Assembly (NCBI GenBank): GCA_008692225.1
Contig: VICG01000005.1
Coordinates: 1,335,001-1,399,000, forward strand
Length of the DNA: 64,000 nucleotides
Direction of reading: 5' to 3'
Source: Monilinia fructicola
Lineage: Eukaryota > Ascomycota > Leotiomycetes > Helotiales > Sclerotiniaceae
Below the pieces are notes generated by a model. It was not told the DNA's origin, searched no databases, and saw only the letters and a list, made by a program, of their open reading frames with translations. Numbering within the stretch: position 1 is the first letter of the stretch; each line of letters opens with the position of its first letter. Positions 32,434-46,500 of the stretch are shown piece by piece. Position numbers and translations under genes: made by a program.

Positions 32434-35400
32434 TGCGAGATTAGATCGGAGTTGTGATCACTCTGATATTGTTTGTGGTTTGTATCTATGAAATTGTGCG
32501 ACATTTTCCTTATAAACAAGATTAGCCGAGGAGATGCTGCTCGATACAGTTAGTGTAAATAAAATATACCATATTCAATTCAGATGATAGAAAATTCTGC
32601 CTCGATACGGTGAGAATACTGACTTGATCACGTCTTCATCATTTAGATCATGAACATACTCAAGTGGAACGAAAAGGAAACACCCAGTGCTAATTTGAAA
32701 CAAACAAGTTTCTCCCTTTGCTTTTATGACAGCAAACACATGACCTGGGCAACTTCAACATGATAGCTACAGCTACCAGATATATCAGCGCAAGGCTGCA
32801 GTCAAAGATACTGTTTATTTCAAAGGGATGATCAAGAACATCTCGCTGCTAAGTTAGTTATGCCACTCTTAGTTTGTTCAAAATGATTACAAAAGGCTAA
32901 TTTTTTGATAGCTCTATCAAAAGTTCAAATGCAGTAGAGACTGTAGTCAGAAGGGAGGACAAGTGCAGAGGCTATGAGAAAGATGGAAACTCTACTGGGG
33001 AGCAAGAGGTAATCGAGAATGTCATCCTAATTTCAATTCCCCTTTATGCTCTAAGTGTCATCAAGTACAACAAGTACTCCTCTCATACTCCACGGAAGGG
33101 AACCTCCAAGAATCAAAGACATGGACTAGCTAGAGCTTCAGGAAATTGAGATATGAGTGGGACCGCGCCAGAGATGCTGAAAAAGATCTCATGCTAATTC
33201 AAGTTCACTCCGTTTGACTTGAGGATCATATAAACAATTAAAATACCTAATTATTTTGGTTTAAGATCCAATACTGGCGAAGTATAAGAAAGACTAAGAA
33301 AATTGTGGGGATTGAGGAGAAGGTTAAGATACAAGCGAGATGTGGATCTTGACAGAGGGTACTGTCTGCTAACTTAGATCTACCTCCTCTACATTGCTGC
33401 ATACGATACCAAGTACGACTACCAATCTATACTGGAGACTAAGGTCATGGAAGAACAAGATAAAGGATATCAATGGGTGATATGGAGGAGATGGGTTGTT
33501 GAAGTGCTTAGCGAGTACAAAGAAGCAGCTTTAAGAAAGGGTCAACAAAGTTACGATAGATGAGTTATATGCAGGTCACAACAATTACTAATACATCTTC
33601 AAACAATATTCCAGTTTAATGATAGAAGCAGCAGATATGATACGTTGGATTGAGTTGAGACACCTCGGTAGAACTTGTGTAGGACTCGGCTGTCTAGGTT
33701 TTCAAACGGGAGATCATACACATGTTGATAAGGAAAAGGGAGCGGGAAATACTGCAAGGATTTACCTATAAGATGCTGTTCACGCATACAAAAAGGGTTT
33801 TTGTATAATGTAGCCGCAAATCCAGCACTTCACGACATTCTACGCCTCGAAGATAGATAACATACATAATGCACCGGGAGCTAGGGAACTAAGAGGAAGC
33901 TCACAGTTTCAGCATAATAAGCTGCAGTATCTTGATTCTAGCTTTTGGCATCACCTAAAGACCTCGTTTTCCAGCATTCATAACCAGGCTATCTGGAAAA
34001 GTCATTTTGTGGATATATAAACCACAGTTTCGGCATAACTTGACATCATCTCCTATATATCTTATCTTCAGCCCTGAGAGACTCAACTTCTCCCTAGATC
34101 AAATGTATGAGTCGCCTACATTCCGTTCTGTTCAAGACTATTACTTTATTAGAGCTCGCACAATTGAAAATTCTCCTCCCTGGCGAAAAATCTCTGAAAA
34201 TTACCTTGCAGCCGATGAATTTGACTAATAAGCGCCCTCTTCCCAAACAACAAAAGCACAAACAGACTTCTTGGTACTCGTTTGGCATTTTTGGATTTGA
34301 AATGCTGGATTATAATTTGGTTGTACCCTTATCTTCTAATGCTCTCTTTGGATGGGCATTTCTCTTCTGAGCTCTAAAATGGCGGGTGAGTATGGATGCT
34401 AGACCCTGGGTATGGTATGGTGGGGTGGAATGGATAGTAAATTGCAGAAAAGAAAGGAAGAAGAACATCATTGTGCCTTATATAGCTATGCTCTTGGTTC
34501 AGTTATATGTGTATAAGATGGAAATTCTTGGTCACAAAAGATTGCGGTATCTGGTATAGCGAGAAATAAGCTCTGGAGTTTGGAGTATGTAATGTTATCA
34601 TGGGATGGAGATGTGAATTACGTTACTATATACTATTACGTGGGAATAGAGAAACTGTATCAAAGGTAGAATCCAGATCTCCGTTCAGCAGAGGATATTT
34701 TCTCTCTTAGAATTGATCACTGTCTTGACTCTGGCTTCTTAGATTAATCTGTCAAGTTTGGTAGGATCCAAGCTCACACACCTGATGCAAGCACCTAACT
34801 CATTTTGATACCCGCTCAAAGACCCCTATTCACACTAGCAAGACACCAAGTCTTCACAAATCACTTTGTACATTCCCGCGTGTACTTATCGACTGTTACT
34901 GACTAATATTTGGCTCATATAAGGGTTTAAAAAACCGTCGATAGTTCTTGAGGTTGTGAGTTTCGCGAAAAAGACTTTGAGAACGGGTATAGATTGGGTA
35001 TACTTGACATTAACACTGTAGATTCTATATTGCGTGTTCCTTTGCTTGTTACATGAGCTGAGTTGATTTTGATGTAAGTCATCGGCTTTGGAGACCATGA
35101 GTGAAATGAGAGATCTGATCCCATGAGTGGTAAATATGCCATTGTGTGGTTGCTAATTTATACATTGACGAATTTTTGCAGTGACACGCGGCGGTTGTAT
35201 ATCCTGCTATTGCGCCAACGCAGCTGACGGGGACATCGGGAACAATTTGTTCCATCGAGTCGTATCTTACTAAAGATTGAAACATACGTACTAGCCTATT
35301 CCTTTCACTCGAGGCTTAGGGAAAGAATCGGGCTAGATTAGTCTTCCTTCCTGTGAAAGTGATGTCGTAACTTTGGTAGACTAATAAATCAGCATCGAGA

Positions 35401-35756
35401 GTTGATCTAAGAATCCAAGTGTAATATTTCTAATCAATTATTGTAGATATAGTTGCTCAGGAGAGGACGTTTTGGCCAGACTTTGGTACGGTTTGAGTGA
35501 GTCCTTGTACGTTATTACATTGCTACAGTTGCTTTTCTTTCTGAACAAAAGACCCTCTTACCTATTTCCAACATACTAGCTACATCGGGCAATAGGGTAA
35601 GAAAAATTATATATAGAGTCTTTTGTCTAATACTTGACCGCTCGAAAAGATAACTCAAGATAAAACACAACACACAGCACAAACCTTCACGCAATCAGAA
35701 ATCAAATCAACTTAGAACAAATCCATCATCTCCATCCGCGCTTTGAAATCTTCACT
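32434..35756. other. Gene-poor stretch, no gene seen
   Basis: About 3.3 kb without a supportable gene. Frames at 33599-33787, 34007-34370 and 34886-35285 have neither promoter-like context nor protein-like composition. The last 180 bp contain the promoter of the next feature. Confidence 0.5.
35608..35756 (+). promoter_or_regulatory. Core promoter and leader of the 35757 gene
   Basis: A TATATATAG box lies at 35610-35618, followed about 40-80 bp later by an A/C-rich leader (AAAACACAACACACAGCAC). A further C/A-rich stretch leads into CTTCACTATGG at the start codon. This arrangement is typical of well-expressed fungal genes and argues that the downstream frame is, or was, a real gene. Confidence 0.55.
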
Positions 35757-36392
35757 ATGGAACGTCTAATCAACCTACCGATGATCTCAAAAATAGTAGC
35801 GATTGGTTTCGTTCTCGTTTTGACTGAAAATTTCCTCGACGACGCCGATCCAGAAACCATGCTCGGCCTATTTCTCAAATACGTCTTTGCCATCGCTTGC
35901 CAGTTCTGGGCCTTGAAACAAATCCTCCATATAACGGAGTTTGATTTGGGAGCTCTAGATTTTCAATGACCTTGTACAATCCATGACATCCTAGAGATCA
36001 CTCTGCCTTGTTTTGCGACTGTTTGTATTTCGGCCATCATCAAACACATTTTCATTTCACCTACACGCACCAGATATCTTCAATTTGTCCTCCACCGCTT
36101 CACTAGAGTTCTTCAAATTCTATGGGAACTCAACCCTGTGCTCGCTCAATATCTAATCGCCATTTCCTCATCCTGATTCATATTGTCGTTTGTGATGAAA
36201 ATCGGAAGGGATTTCAAAGAGTATACTCGGCTTTTGTTGGTAGCTATTGATTGTTATAATACCGTTGGCTTTTTTGCTTTGGGGTATGATGATGCTTTAA
36301 ATTTTGATACTCGTTATCTAATTCATATACTGACTTGTATTGAAGGCACATGGACCCACCTCGGAAGTTTCAATTGTCTTGAATCAAAGTGA
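35757..36392 (+). pseudogene. Membrane-type protein frame with two in-frame TGA codons
   Basis: Starting at MERLINLPMISKIV, one reading frame covers 212 codons and contains only two internal stops, both TGA (35967-35969, followed by C; 36174-36176, followed by T), before a final TGA at 36390. About ten stops would be expected by chance. All three segments read like protein, with hydrophobic stretches (VAIGFVLVLTENF, FLKYVFAIACQFWAL, ITLPCFATVCISAII, LLLVAIDCYNTVGFF) suggesting a small multi-pass membrane or tightly packed helical protein. A TATA box and leader sit just upstream. Most likely it is a gene recently killed by two CGA-to-TGA changes. Stop-codon readthrough is an alternative, and a non-standard intron is a weaker one. 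I do not recognise the family. Confidence 0.5.
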
Positions 36393-37885
36393 ACTTCCTA
36401 GCTCGAGCTATCTGGACTTTTTGCGGATACCTTCATTTCCCACCATAACTATGTCCTGAAATATCAATGATCTAAGAACCCAAGTTTTATGTATCTAAGT
36501 TGGCTGGCTTGGTATTCTAAGATCTTTTGGCTTTGAAAGGGAAATACTGGATTGAGGTATAAGTTTATTGGGTTGATTCGACGTGGCTCAGCTCAGGTCG
36601 ATGGTTATGGGATGATAGCAGAGGAAATCTAGGGCAAGGTACTCAAGTACTAGGTAGTCTAGATTTCAAATTTTGTAACCTCAGATTGATTTTATCGGTG
36701 GCATAAGATAATCCTACTTTCACTGTCATTATTCTGTTCGTGAAGGTGATAAATAATATTTGTATTCTACTACCTGTACCTATACCTCTCCATTCACCAG
36801 TGTGTAAACTTTCTCTCGCGCTGCCCTCCATCAGCAGTGCCTTGTGTACTGTTCAAACAGTTATCTGTCCAGTTCTTTGGCCGACTCAGGTAGATCTGTC
36901 ATAAAGAATTCGTCCAAAACAATCATAGCACTCCATGATCTCTTGCTCTTTCAACAGTTTCATCGTGCGTTCATGTGCTGAGTTTGCCAGTCAGTTTTTG
37001 TCGAGTTATGGGGGGCTTTGGTGATTGGGTTAATGAGGTACAACAAGGTTGCATCGCCGAGAACAATCAGAAGATGTCAATGTAGACAGCGAATATGATA
37101 ATGGAGCAGTTGTCGCATGCATGTTCAGTACCGGTGATTATTACTGAGGATGGAGAGATATTGGATGAATGTTCATTGAAGTTTCAAGAAACATAGCAAC
37201 CTTGTTCCGCTCGCACCCCTAATCTCTCTATAAACGTTCTTCAGTCTTTTTGAAATTCTACTGTGTTTCGATAATATGATAAATTACTGGGTGCTTGCAA
37301 ATATTCCTCTTACCCCGGACAGTCACCCAGCCACACCTGAACTCTCGAAAGACTTAGGCAAGCTCTATAGCAATACAATTAGTTGCCCTCGCCATCTTGA
37401 TAATGTACCTATATTCTAACCCTTCGCCATGTACAAGACCATGATAAGTTACGGTTAAGTATATAGCATAAGCCTTTAACGTCACTTGATGAAACCTAAC
37501 TCATGGTGATGAGTATTTCAGATGCAAAAGTGAAAATCAAGAGAGATCAAAGAACGCTATTGATACTTTGTATTGTCACAATGTATATGATAAGAAAGAC
37601 TGTCATATATAATGGTATTCAAGATCTTGTCATTGATATATCACTATCAAATGTTATTTGCGTGATTACCAGCTTCAACATTAACCTTGGAAACTTGTGA
37701 TCTCGCTTACCTCGACCCGCTTCGGTGAGAACCTCGCTTAATCAACCAATCAGTCTTTGAAGTTCGTTCAAGTGGGTATTGAGTAATCACTAGACCCTAT
37801 CTCGACCTTGAAGAGATTATTCCTTTCAATAAAGATGGTAATCAAGGGTATGAACTAAGGTGAGTACATGGGAAATACTAATATT
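36393..37885. other. Gene-poor stretch, no gene seen
   Basis: No supported gene. A 65-codon frame at 37503-37700 is lysine- and isoleucine-rich with no context to support it. Confidence 0.45.
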
Positions 37886-38262
37886 CTAGGGGAACGAGCT
37901 AGGATCAAACAGAGGTCCATTGTAGGTGATATTGAAGAAAGCTAGGCTCTCGCCCAACTCTAGATTCTTGAGGATTGATACAATAGGGCGCGAAGAGCTA
38001 TGTTTGAGCTTGTTGAAACAAGTAGAAACTCTCCGAGGAGCTTCAAACGCATAATTTATTCGAACATTTCGATCTAATTACTCGTCACCTCTCAGATTCC
38101 GGTAATTATGGCCTAAAGTCGCGATAGGCATACTTACTTTCACCTCCATTGGAAACTGCTCGAAGAGACCAATTCCATCGTAGTTCTTGATAATTGTGAC
38201 GAATGTTTCTGGGGGAATAGTTTCAGTGATCTCCTTGTTACCATTAGTCGTGCCCGAAAGGC
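37886..38262 (-). pseudogene. Relic of a 2EXR-type gene
   Basis: On the minus strand the text ETIPPETFVTIIKNYDGIG then LFEQFPMEVK ends exactly at a GTAAGT donor (38137). The F-x-x-FP-x-E-V-K pattern is the start of a 2EXR domain, and the exon break falls at the same place as in the intact 2EXR gene at 31142-32433. After a TAATTAG acceptor (about 38073) the frame reads IEMFE, hits TAA, and one dinucleotide later continues NYAFEAPRRVSTCFNKL, the expected continuation (I-x-x-x-A-L-E-x-P-R-V-V in the family). It then runs to TAG at 37886. No proper N- or C-terminus remains, so this is a fragment. Confidence 0.45.
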
Positions 38263-38699
38263 AGAAATTGGTTTATCGACTTGCAGAAAGATCACTAGAA
38301 ATCTACGGACGGCCTTGATGCTCATAGCGTCTAATAGGAAGCGCAAAAGCTTCGGTTTGAGATTCCCGTCATCTTTCATGGAAGCTAAAGTAGTGGACGA
38401 GGGTGGATATTTGGTAGAGAAGGACGATAATGCAGATTTTGCTGTTATAGATGCCTACGGTGTCTTGTGATGACTCTAATGTAAGTGGAGACAGGTTTCA
38501 CAATATTATGAAGAGTATTCTGAAGGGTTTTCAACATTTCAAAGAAAGTAGATATGTTGCGGAATGTATGGATAGAGACATTTTGAAAATTGACAGAGAT
38601 CTCATGTTTATTGAGGGGCAAATCTGTATATTTTAAGCTTGAGGCATTAGCTTCATCTAAATTCAACACTGAGGGTTGCATGCCATTGTTAAATGCTTG

Positions 38700-40577
38700 A
38701 TTGTTAAGTTTAGGATAAAAATCAAATTTTTATATTAGCATAGGATAGATCATGCGACTGATTCTCTCTTCTCTTCTCTTATTCATCTTTGACAAAGTCC
38801 GACATCGTCACGGAACGTAGTATTTTAAGATTCAATGTCTTTTGATGATTGAGAAAGAAGAATTCCTGCAAGAATGCTAGTTTTCGTCTATGTTTAGACA
38901 GCCTTTACATTAATTCCAAAAGGAAAAATATTTGAACCCAAACTTCACTCAAAGATATCGATTTCTTTGTGGCACATTCAACAGTTTTCAATTGCTCTGC
39001 ATAAGTTTATTGGGCCTTTTGTACAGAACATCGCCACTGTTAAGGTTGCTGGACAAGTAGCAATGAGCATTGCAGGACAAAAGTTTAACTATGTTTGCGT
39101 TGCTGCCCCTCAAATAATTTATAATTTAAGGATCACAAAGTCAGAAAGAATCATACAAATAGTTCTTTATAGATATAAAGAGGAAACAATAAATTAATGA
39201 CTGGGACAATGAAAGACATAGTTATTCATCCATATCAACTAAGTTAAAGATCCTAGCTACAGCTTACTTGGCTTAGGAATTCAGTCAATCATACACTGGC
39301 TTGAACAACTTCCTTCAACTATTCTATTCATGCTTTATCCATTGTAAAAGATTCTTCTCGTCTGTCAGCACCTTTAGTCCTCCGTCATGCATCGTCAAAA
39401 AATTCTCTATTTTTCTTTCGAATGGAGCAAATCATAGAGTTCATTAAAGCCATCTCACATAAATCAATATGCCAAGATCCCCATCTGATCCGGTCTATAT
39501 AGTTCACATAAATTTCTTGAAGATCTCAATCTTGTAATCATAATTGCGAAAGATGTAGAATTTCCCGACGGCTGACAGGCAGAGCGAAGGAAAGCAATGC
39601 GACAATTCTCCTTGATGAAGACTTTGAAAGCAATACACTTGAGATGACGAGCGAGATACTTTGAACACCTGGAAGTGTTAGACCTCCACGAGGAATTGAT
39701 CCTCCACGATGAAAACCACTTGGGAATCTTTGGAGGACTTTGTGTATCGAAAAGTTGAACGAAACATGATATGACTAACCAATTTCCATGACCAGGGGAT
39801 ATACTTCCCTGCCATGACAAAGAAGGAAGATTCCAGCCATCCCGCGACCTTTCTCTTTGGGACCAACCAAACCATTCAGTACATAGACATCAGCACCGCA
39901 AAGAAGGAAAGATTCATGGCCAAGGCTACAACCTTACTGGAAAGTCTGCCTAGAAAAAAGCATATACATCAGCAAGGAAAAGTGGTATCTCATTCCAGAT
40001 ATGTCTAATATAAGGTCATTGGGAGCCGGAATTTGTGGTGAAGAGGAAAGGGGCCGTTTCTTGATCAAGTTTTCTCAAAGAAGTGTGTTTACACAATATG
40101 GGCTCGATCATTCTACAGATTCGAATGACGGTTAACCTTTACGCTTGTCAACACTTTGAGGTATTTGAAGGGGAGGGGGAATGTTGATGATTGGATGAAG
40201 TGTTGAAAACGATTGAAGAAAAAAGTTGGGCATTGAAGGGAGATGAAATTACTGCATATGATGGAAGAATGGTTGACGAAAAGAGAGACGGGATATTACT
40301 ATGACAGCGGTCAGGAGAGTATGAGAGTAATTATTGATTCATCATTTCATACAAAACTGAGGTTTATACTATACACACTATGGATTTTGCTGTCATCCAG
40401 CTCAGAACGCCTCTTCACCCACATCACAACCTTCTATCAGATATGCCACACATAGAAATTCATACAGATGCTAAGTGTAAAACTTGGATAGAAACTGCAC
40501 CCTTCAATTGATTGACCTTAGGTAAACATACCGTCAACTTTGGTTTGCGTTATCAAAGAGTTCAGTGATCAATAGGT
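38700..40577. other. Intergenic, no gene seen
   Basis: Frames at 38967-39197 and 39464-39875 do not hold together as genes. The minus strand near 39464-39700 has short protein-like pieces in two frames (KCIAFKVFIKENCRIAFL) that could be another decayed gene. I cannot identify it. Confidence 0.4.
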
Positions 40578-43500
40578 TCACCGACGTGGGTCGCGTGGGT
40601 CTCGTAGATCTCGTGGATCTCGTGGATCATCACCTCTTCGGTAGTATTGTCCCCTATCATGCCTCTCTTGTCTGTCAGGGTCCCTCTGCTCTCGATCATA
40701 GGGATGATCAAATCTCTCTTGAGGTTGCTGTTGTTGATATTGCATGTGGTGAGGAGGTGGTGGTGCATGGGCATAACCTTGCTGCGCGGGAGCCGATGCA
40801 GACGTAACAGCATTATAGTTTCGCCCATCGAAACTATTCTGTCGCGAGGTGTGAACATGATGTCCTACTTGATGAGGTGGAATCCATTGTCCACGTGTTG
40901 GTGGAGTTCTGTGTCCAGTTTGTCCGAAAGCAATTGACCGATGTCCAGCTGTCACTTGAGGCGCTGAATGGAAGTCCACCGCTGCATTTGGCTGCTGTGG
41001 TACAGCAAATTGTGATTGACGATTGTATATTTCACGATCAGACGCTGGAGCCAAGTCATGAGGAGATGACATTGGCTGGCGTGCCATCTGTTGACCTGCA
41101 GGAGGAGGAGTAGCAGAATAAGGCGACTCGTTTAATTTTGTAACCGGACTTCGTGTGTACCCACTATGGGCATTCATTTCATTCAGAGGCTCTCGACGAA
41201 CGGATGGGGGCTGCGAAGGAATTGCCTGACGAGACGGTTGCGAGTACATCGGGTGATGCTGTACAGCTGGAGGAGGCACATGACTGCGGCCTTCGTAAGG
41301 CGTTGGTGTATAGCTGCGACTCACCGAAGATGAATGTTGATGCATGGATTGGGGAGCCGATTGTGAATAGCCGTGCTGCGGGTTTGTCTGAGAAGACATT
41401 TGATGTGGAGCCTGTTGTACTTGCTGACTTTGTTGCATCTGTTGATGAATCTGTTGCGTCTGTTGCAAAGCCTGTGATGGATGTGATGAGTAACGCGAAG
41501 TCTGTGATACATGTTGGGGAGGTGGTGGCGGAGTTCGAGAACTTTGCGCGGGAACTGATGTGGTACTACCACCTCTCTTAGGTTGCGCTTGTACTGATGT
41601 TGGTGGAGCTCTGCTAGGTTCATTGGAATCATCGTTCAACAAAGACATGATATTGGAAGTTTTTCTTGGCGTGTCTTGTTGGCGGATGGCAGTAACAGCC
41701 GCTGGTGGAGGTGGAGGTGTCGAGTATTGTTCTTGAATTGGCGGTGTACTAATGGGAGGTCGCCCGAATGCTGGAGAGGGAGATTGAATCATGTTCTGAG
41801 GGGCACCCATACCATCACTAAGCAAGGTTCTATGGACTTGGCTTCGGGGAGCGTATTGTTGATGTGGAGCTGGAGGTGCAGCTTGTCTGCGAACGTCCAT
41901 TGTGGGAACTGTCGAATACGAAGCCTCGGGTCTCGAAGGTGCCATTGATCCTGTACGGCTAGAGGGTGCCGAGTACATCTCATATTGCTGTGGATTTCGA
42001 ACCTCAATTTCCTCTTGCTTCAATTGAAAATTTCGTTTCTGCTTTTCTCTTCGATCTTGTTGTTCTCTTTGCTCCCGATCCTGTTTTCTCTTCAAGTTCC
42101 GTTCTAGCTGTTGTCGCTCTATCTCTCTTTCCTTTTCTCTTCGCTGCTCATTGGCACGATTTTCCATTTCTCTAAATTCCTTATCTCTCTGCTCACGCTC
42201 TGCACGTCGTTGAAAGGCTTGCTGCTGTTGCAGAGCCTGCTCTTGTAAAGCTTGCTGTTGTAGAGCTTGCTGTTGTTGTTGCTTCATTCGCTTTTGCTCC
42301 TGCTCAAGGGCTTTCCTCCTCTCAAATTCGGCTTCCTCGGCAACCCGAGCGGATCTTTGAGAAGCAATGGTGGCGGCAGAATCTGCAATCGGCGAGGGGT
42401 TTTGGGATTGTTGAGAAAGAGCCTCCCGCATCATGGCACGCGGATTGTCAGTCGTGAAGAATCCCATGGCAGGAGCCCTCGGTTGTCTTACTTGCTGGCT
42501 TTGCATTTGTTGCGGCTGTGATTGCAATTGAGTGATTGTAGTTGTCGGAGGTGCTGATGTCGGTTGTTGCTGCTGTGGGGGAAGCTGTTGTGTTAGATTT
42601 TGCTGCGGTTGCGGCTGCTGCGGTTGCGGTTGCGGTATCTGAGACAAGCTCTGTTGGTTAGCTTGATGATGCGAACGTTTAGATGGCAAAGAAGTGGGAG
42701 TTATCGTTTGATTCAAGGATTGAGGTACCGGTCCAGCCTGAGCCAAGGCCGGGAACCTGGTACTCAATGTGGATTGGGGAGGGGAGGTTTGAGGGAGAAT
42801 CATAGTTTGGGTAGCGGATAATTCCTCAAGGTCCATGGCAGATGCTGATCTGGATAAGGGTGCGGGCGTGGGATCGTATCGTCGCTTTGTCGGAGCAGAA
42901 GGGGCTGGCGCTGGCCCAGTAGTTTCACCTCTTTCACGCCTCGAATCTGCATCTCGCGTGATAGTCTCCCATTCTCTCTTACTTCCAGAATCGACCGAGC
43001 GTTGATAGTAATTCTTGACCTGTTCAGCAATGTTAGCTTGACGCCTACGGCCAATGTGGCCATGCGAGATATTGAGCCACTCGGAAAATTTTGCTTTATA
43101 TACCATGGTATGCGTTTTTGTTCCCATATGTTTTGCAATTGCATTCCAATCAGTGCCAAAATGTCGTAGTAATCCAGGAAAGTCGGTCACTTCCGGAACA
43201 CTCCAATAGCTAGACGTTTGTTGTTGAACAGCAGAACGACGATCCGGCTGAGGCTCGGCAGCTGTTGGAGGGGCCGAGCCAACGCGTTCTGGTGCAGATG
43301 GCACCTCGAGGTTAGAGGGTGTAAGTCTATCGGGTGTCATAAATGCAGGCGAGAATGTTGGTTGTTGATGAGAACTAAGAGTATTGTCATATTGTGTAGG
43401 AAATCGAGTTGGGGGTGGAGGGCGAATGGGTGCAGGCTCGGGTGCAATAGTCGATGAAGGAGGGTTTGGCGATTCACCATTACGATTCGCAGGAGAGGGG

Positions 43501-46500
43501 GCAGCTGCTAGTAATTGACTAGCCTTTGGCTGCTTTGGAGCCTTTTCTCGGGGTGCTTTTGTTTTTCTCTTAGTTGGGGCTGATTCGCCGTTTGCATCTC
43601 CTTTCGGAGTAGCAACTTTCTTCGCCGGGGTTGGTGCTGGACTAGCCCCTTCATTGTCAGTGGGTGGCGCCGGCGTTTCAAAATTCCAAGTTGGGGCAGC
43701 CGCTCGCCTGGGCCGACGTCGCTCATTTCCATTTTCGACATCTGGTGTGGCCTCGGTTTCGTTGCCGCCTCCATTCTCAATGTTGGTGATGAGGGCACTA
43801 GACTTTTTCGCTCCTTTCCTCCTACCAGTTTTGACTTGGTTCTTCTTCGACTTGAAGACTGCCTTCCATTCGTCTGTTGTTTTGACAATGTAATAGTGTT
43901 GAATGCAGGCCTGATAGTCGCGATGGGGAAGGGATTGTGCGATAATTGAAAATTGCTTAGCGAAATGGTGATATTTGTCTTGAAAAATCTGAGCCTCTTC
44001 TTCTGTGAAGTTATCGATGGACTCGCCAAACTCAAGCATGCGAAACGATCGCTCAAAAGGAATCTTGTGAGTAGTATCCACGAACATCTTTTCCTTGTAT
44101 TCTTCATCCCAACACATGTCCGGAATAGTCGCTTCTTTGGAATTTGCTTTCTGTTCCCTGGCATCCTGTTCTTTCTGCTCTTTCGATTCCTTGGCTTCGC
44201 GCTCAGATTCACGAAGTACACGTTCAAAATCATGCTCTGTCGCAAATCTACTTCCAGTGCGCCGCTGGCCCTCTCCTCTGAGCTCTGAACCGGTTGCCGA
44301 CTTGCCTTTCTCGACCAATTCCTCGGCCTCCTTGTCTTGAGCTTTAGCAAATACCTCTCTACTCTTAACAGCAATTGGATCATTGTCTTTATCGGTGAAT
44401 CGACGGTAGTTGGTATAATTTTCTGACCATGACTTCCCCTCTTCTTGTTGCTCTCTCCATCTCCGCACCATTGTCTCCTCGATGAATCTCGTAAGAGTGG
44501 TTTCAGTATCCGGGTCAGGTCCAAGAGAGCTCAAAAACTCTTCATCCTTATCCCATTTCTTGTAATCAAATACTGGCAAAGACTCGGGTGGCGGGGTTTT
44601 TGTATCCCTGGGGTGCTTAACAGATTCTAGGATCTTGAACTGGCGATCTTCTTCCAGAGCAGCTTCTTGCTGGACGAGTTTCTGGCGCAAAAGTTGGAAC
44701 CCTGCTTGTTCAGCCTCGTCTTCGTCGTCATCACTTTCCTCTGGCACTTCCATCGTGAGTTCTGGTGCTTGTGGTACTGGTGACGGTATCTGATGTTGCA
44801 TATAATCATGAGATCCATTTGGTTCTCCTTGGTTGCGGTAGAGCTCTCTTTGAGAATGGTCAGAATTAGCATTACCATTTTCCAAATTCATAGATTCATC
44901 TCTTTCGTAAGCCCCGGTGACTACATCTTCCATCGGATGATCACCATTTGTAGCTTCGGGCAATGAAGTTTGAATGGGTGCCTTAGTCCTTGGACTAATT
45001 GATGAGTCGTCTTCAGGTGCATGAGCATCTGGCAAGATCTCAGTATCAATAGGATCTATAGACGGCACTACATTGTGATTTGGTTCAGATTTTGACTTCT
45101 TGTCCTCAGTATCGACCTCCGGTTTTTCGTCCGATACGGGGAGTGGAATCTGTGAATGAGTCCCCTCGGTTTCTTTCTCTCTAGAAGGTTCTGAAGTATT
45201 CTTTGAATGGTCATTAAGTGGGTGTACTGCTCTCTCCGGTATCGAAAGATCCATCCCAGGAAGTTGAGATTGTAAGCTGGTAGGACTTTGGGTGACATTT
45301 TGGGAATCACCAGGGCCAAGATCAGCGCTTGGCAATAATGACAATTCGATTTTAGAAGATTGTCTATCTGTCGGCTCTGTAGGGGTAGACTGCATGGCTA
45401 TGGGTTCGGAATAATTGATTGCATTATCTTTGGAAACATCTCCTTGGGAAGTGTTGGAAATACTCTCAATAATGGAATGCTCCTTGGAATGTTCCGAGTT
45501 TGGTCTATTTATAGTGTCATGAGGGGAACCATGATTGCGATTATCCATCGGCTGAATTGGAGTGTGAGACTCTCTTTCCAAAGGCGATTGACTTCTGCCA
45601 AGAGGTAATGATGACACAATTTCCGGTGCGTTGGTTGGGCGCGATGATGTTGTCACAGGGGAAGCGGTCGGCTCCATCGAGCGGCCGTTCTCGACCATAG
45701 GATCCTTTGGAATAGCATCAGTGACATCAGTAGAATATTGGGCAGGCGCAGTAGAAGAGATTGCTCCCGAGATCATAGCCGCGGTTGCAGGGTCACTTGC
45801 TTGCACGTGACGATTGGGCAGTTGAGATTTGTCATGTTCCCTGGCGAGGGCGGAAGATGTGGGAGTTGGTAAAACTGCAGGATTAGAATCTTCACCAAGA
45901 ACTTTGCGGTCAGTGCTATCCATATTTTGTGCTGGGTGTGGCACTGCATCGGGCCGTGGCTGATGTTCAGAGTGGGGTGAATATTTGACCATAAGCTCAG
46001 GCTCCGAAGATATAGTGCTCCCTAACGTAACTCCAGCCATACTAGTTGCGCCACCTGGGCCAACACACTCTAGAAATGCGTCAGAGCCGTCCCGTGCATC
46101 TTCTGCGACTAAAGGTATGTTTTTATAAGGCTCCAAAAAATGAATTTGGTCACCAGTAGGGGGATCAGGCCTGTTTTCGGCAACATCGATGTTATGCTGA
46201 GCCTCAGCCAATTCACGCTCAAAGTTGATCTCATCTTCCGGGTCATCATCATTGAAGGGATCTACGTCTGAATCGGAGTAATCATCGCGAATCGGTATTT
46301 TGGGAGGACGTCTACCAAAAAGGGGTTTGCGCTGGCGACGTTTTTCACTGACTCGTGCTGCTTCCTCAAATTTATGTTCAGATATTGCAACAGCTTGTGT
46401 ATCCGATCTAGAATCTGATGGTGGGTTTCCAATCGACTGTGTAACGATAGATTTCGCAGGAATGTAATGATTGCTTGGCGCCCCTCGGCCGGCATGAAAA

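Noticed and set aside
36000..36120. A spliced intron removing the first TGA of the 35757 frame
   Set aside because: No canonical GT donor lies in a suitable place upstream of the TGA; the best candidate begins GTTTGA and would change frame.
39464..39875. Possible gene on the minus strand
   Set aside because: Pieces in two frames look protein-like, but there is no start, splice or family pattern; too weak to call.
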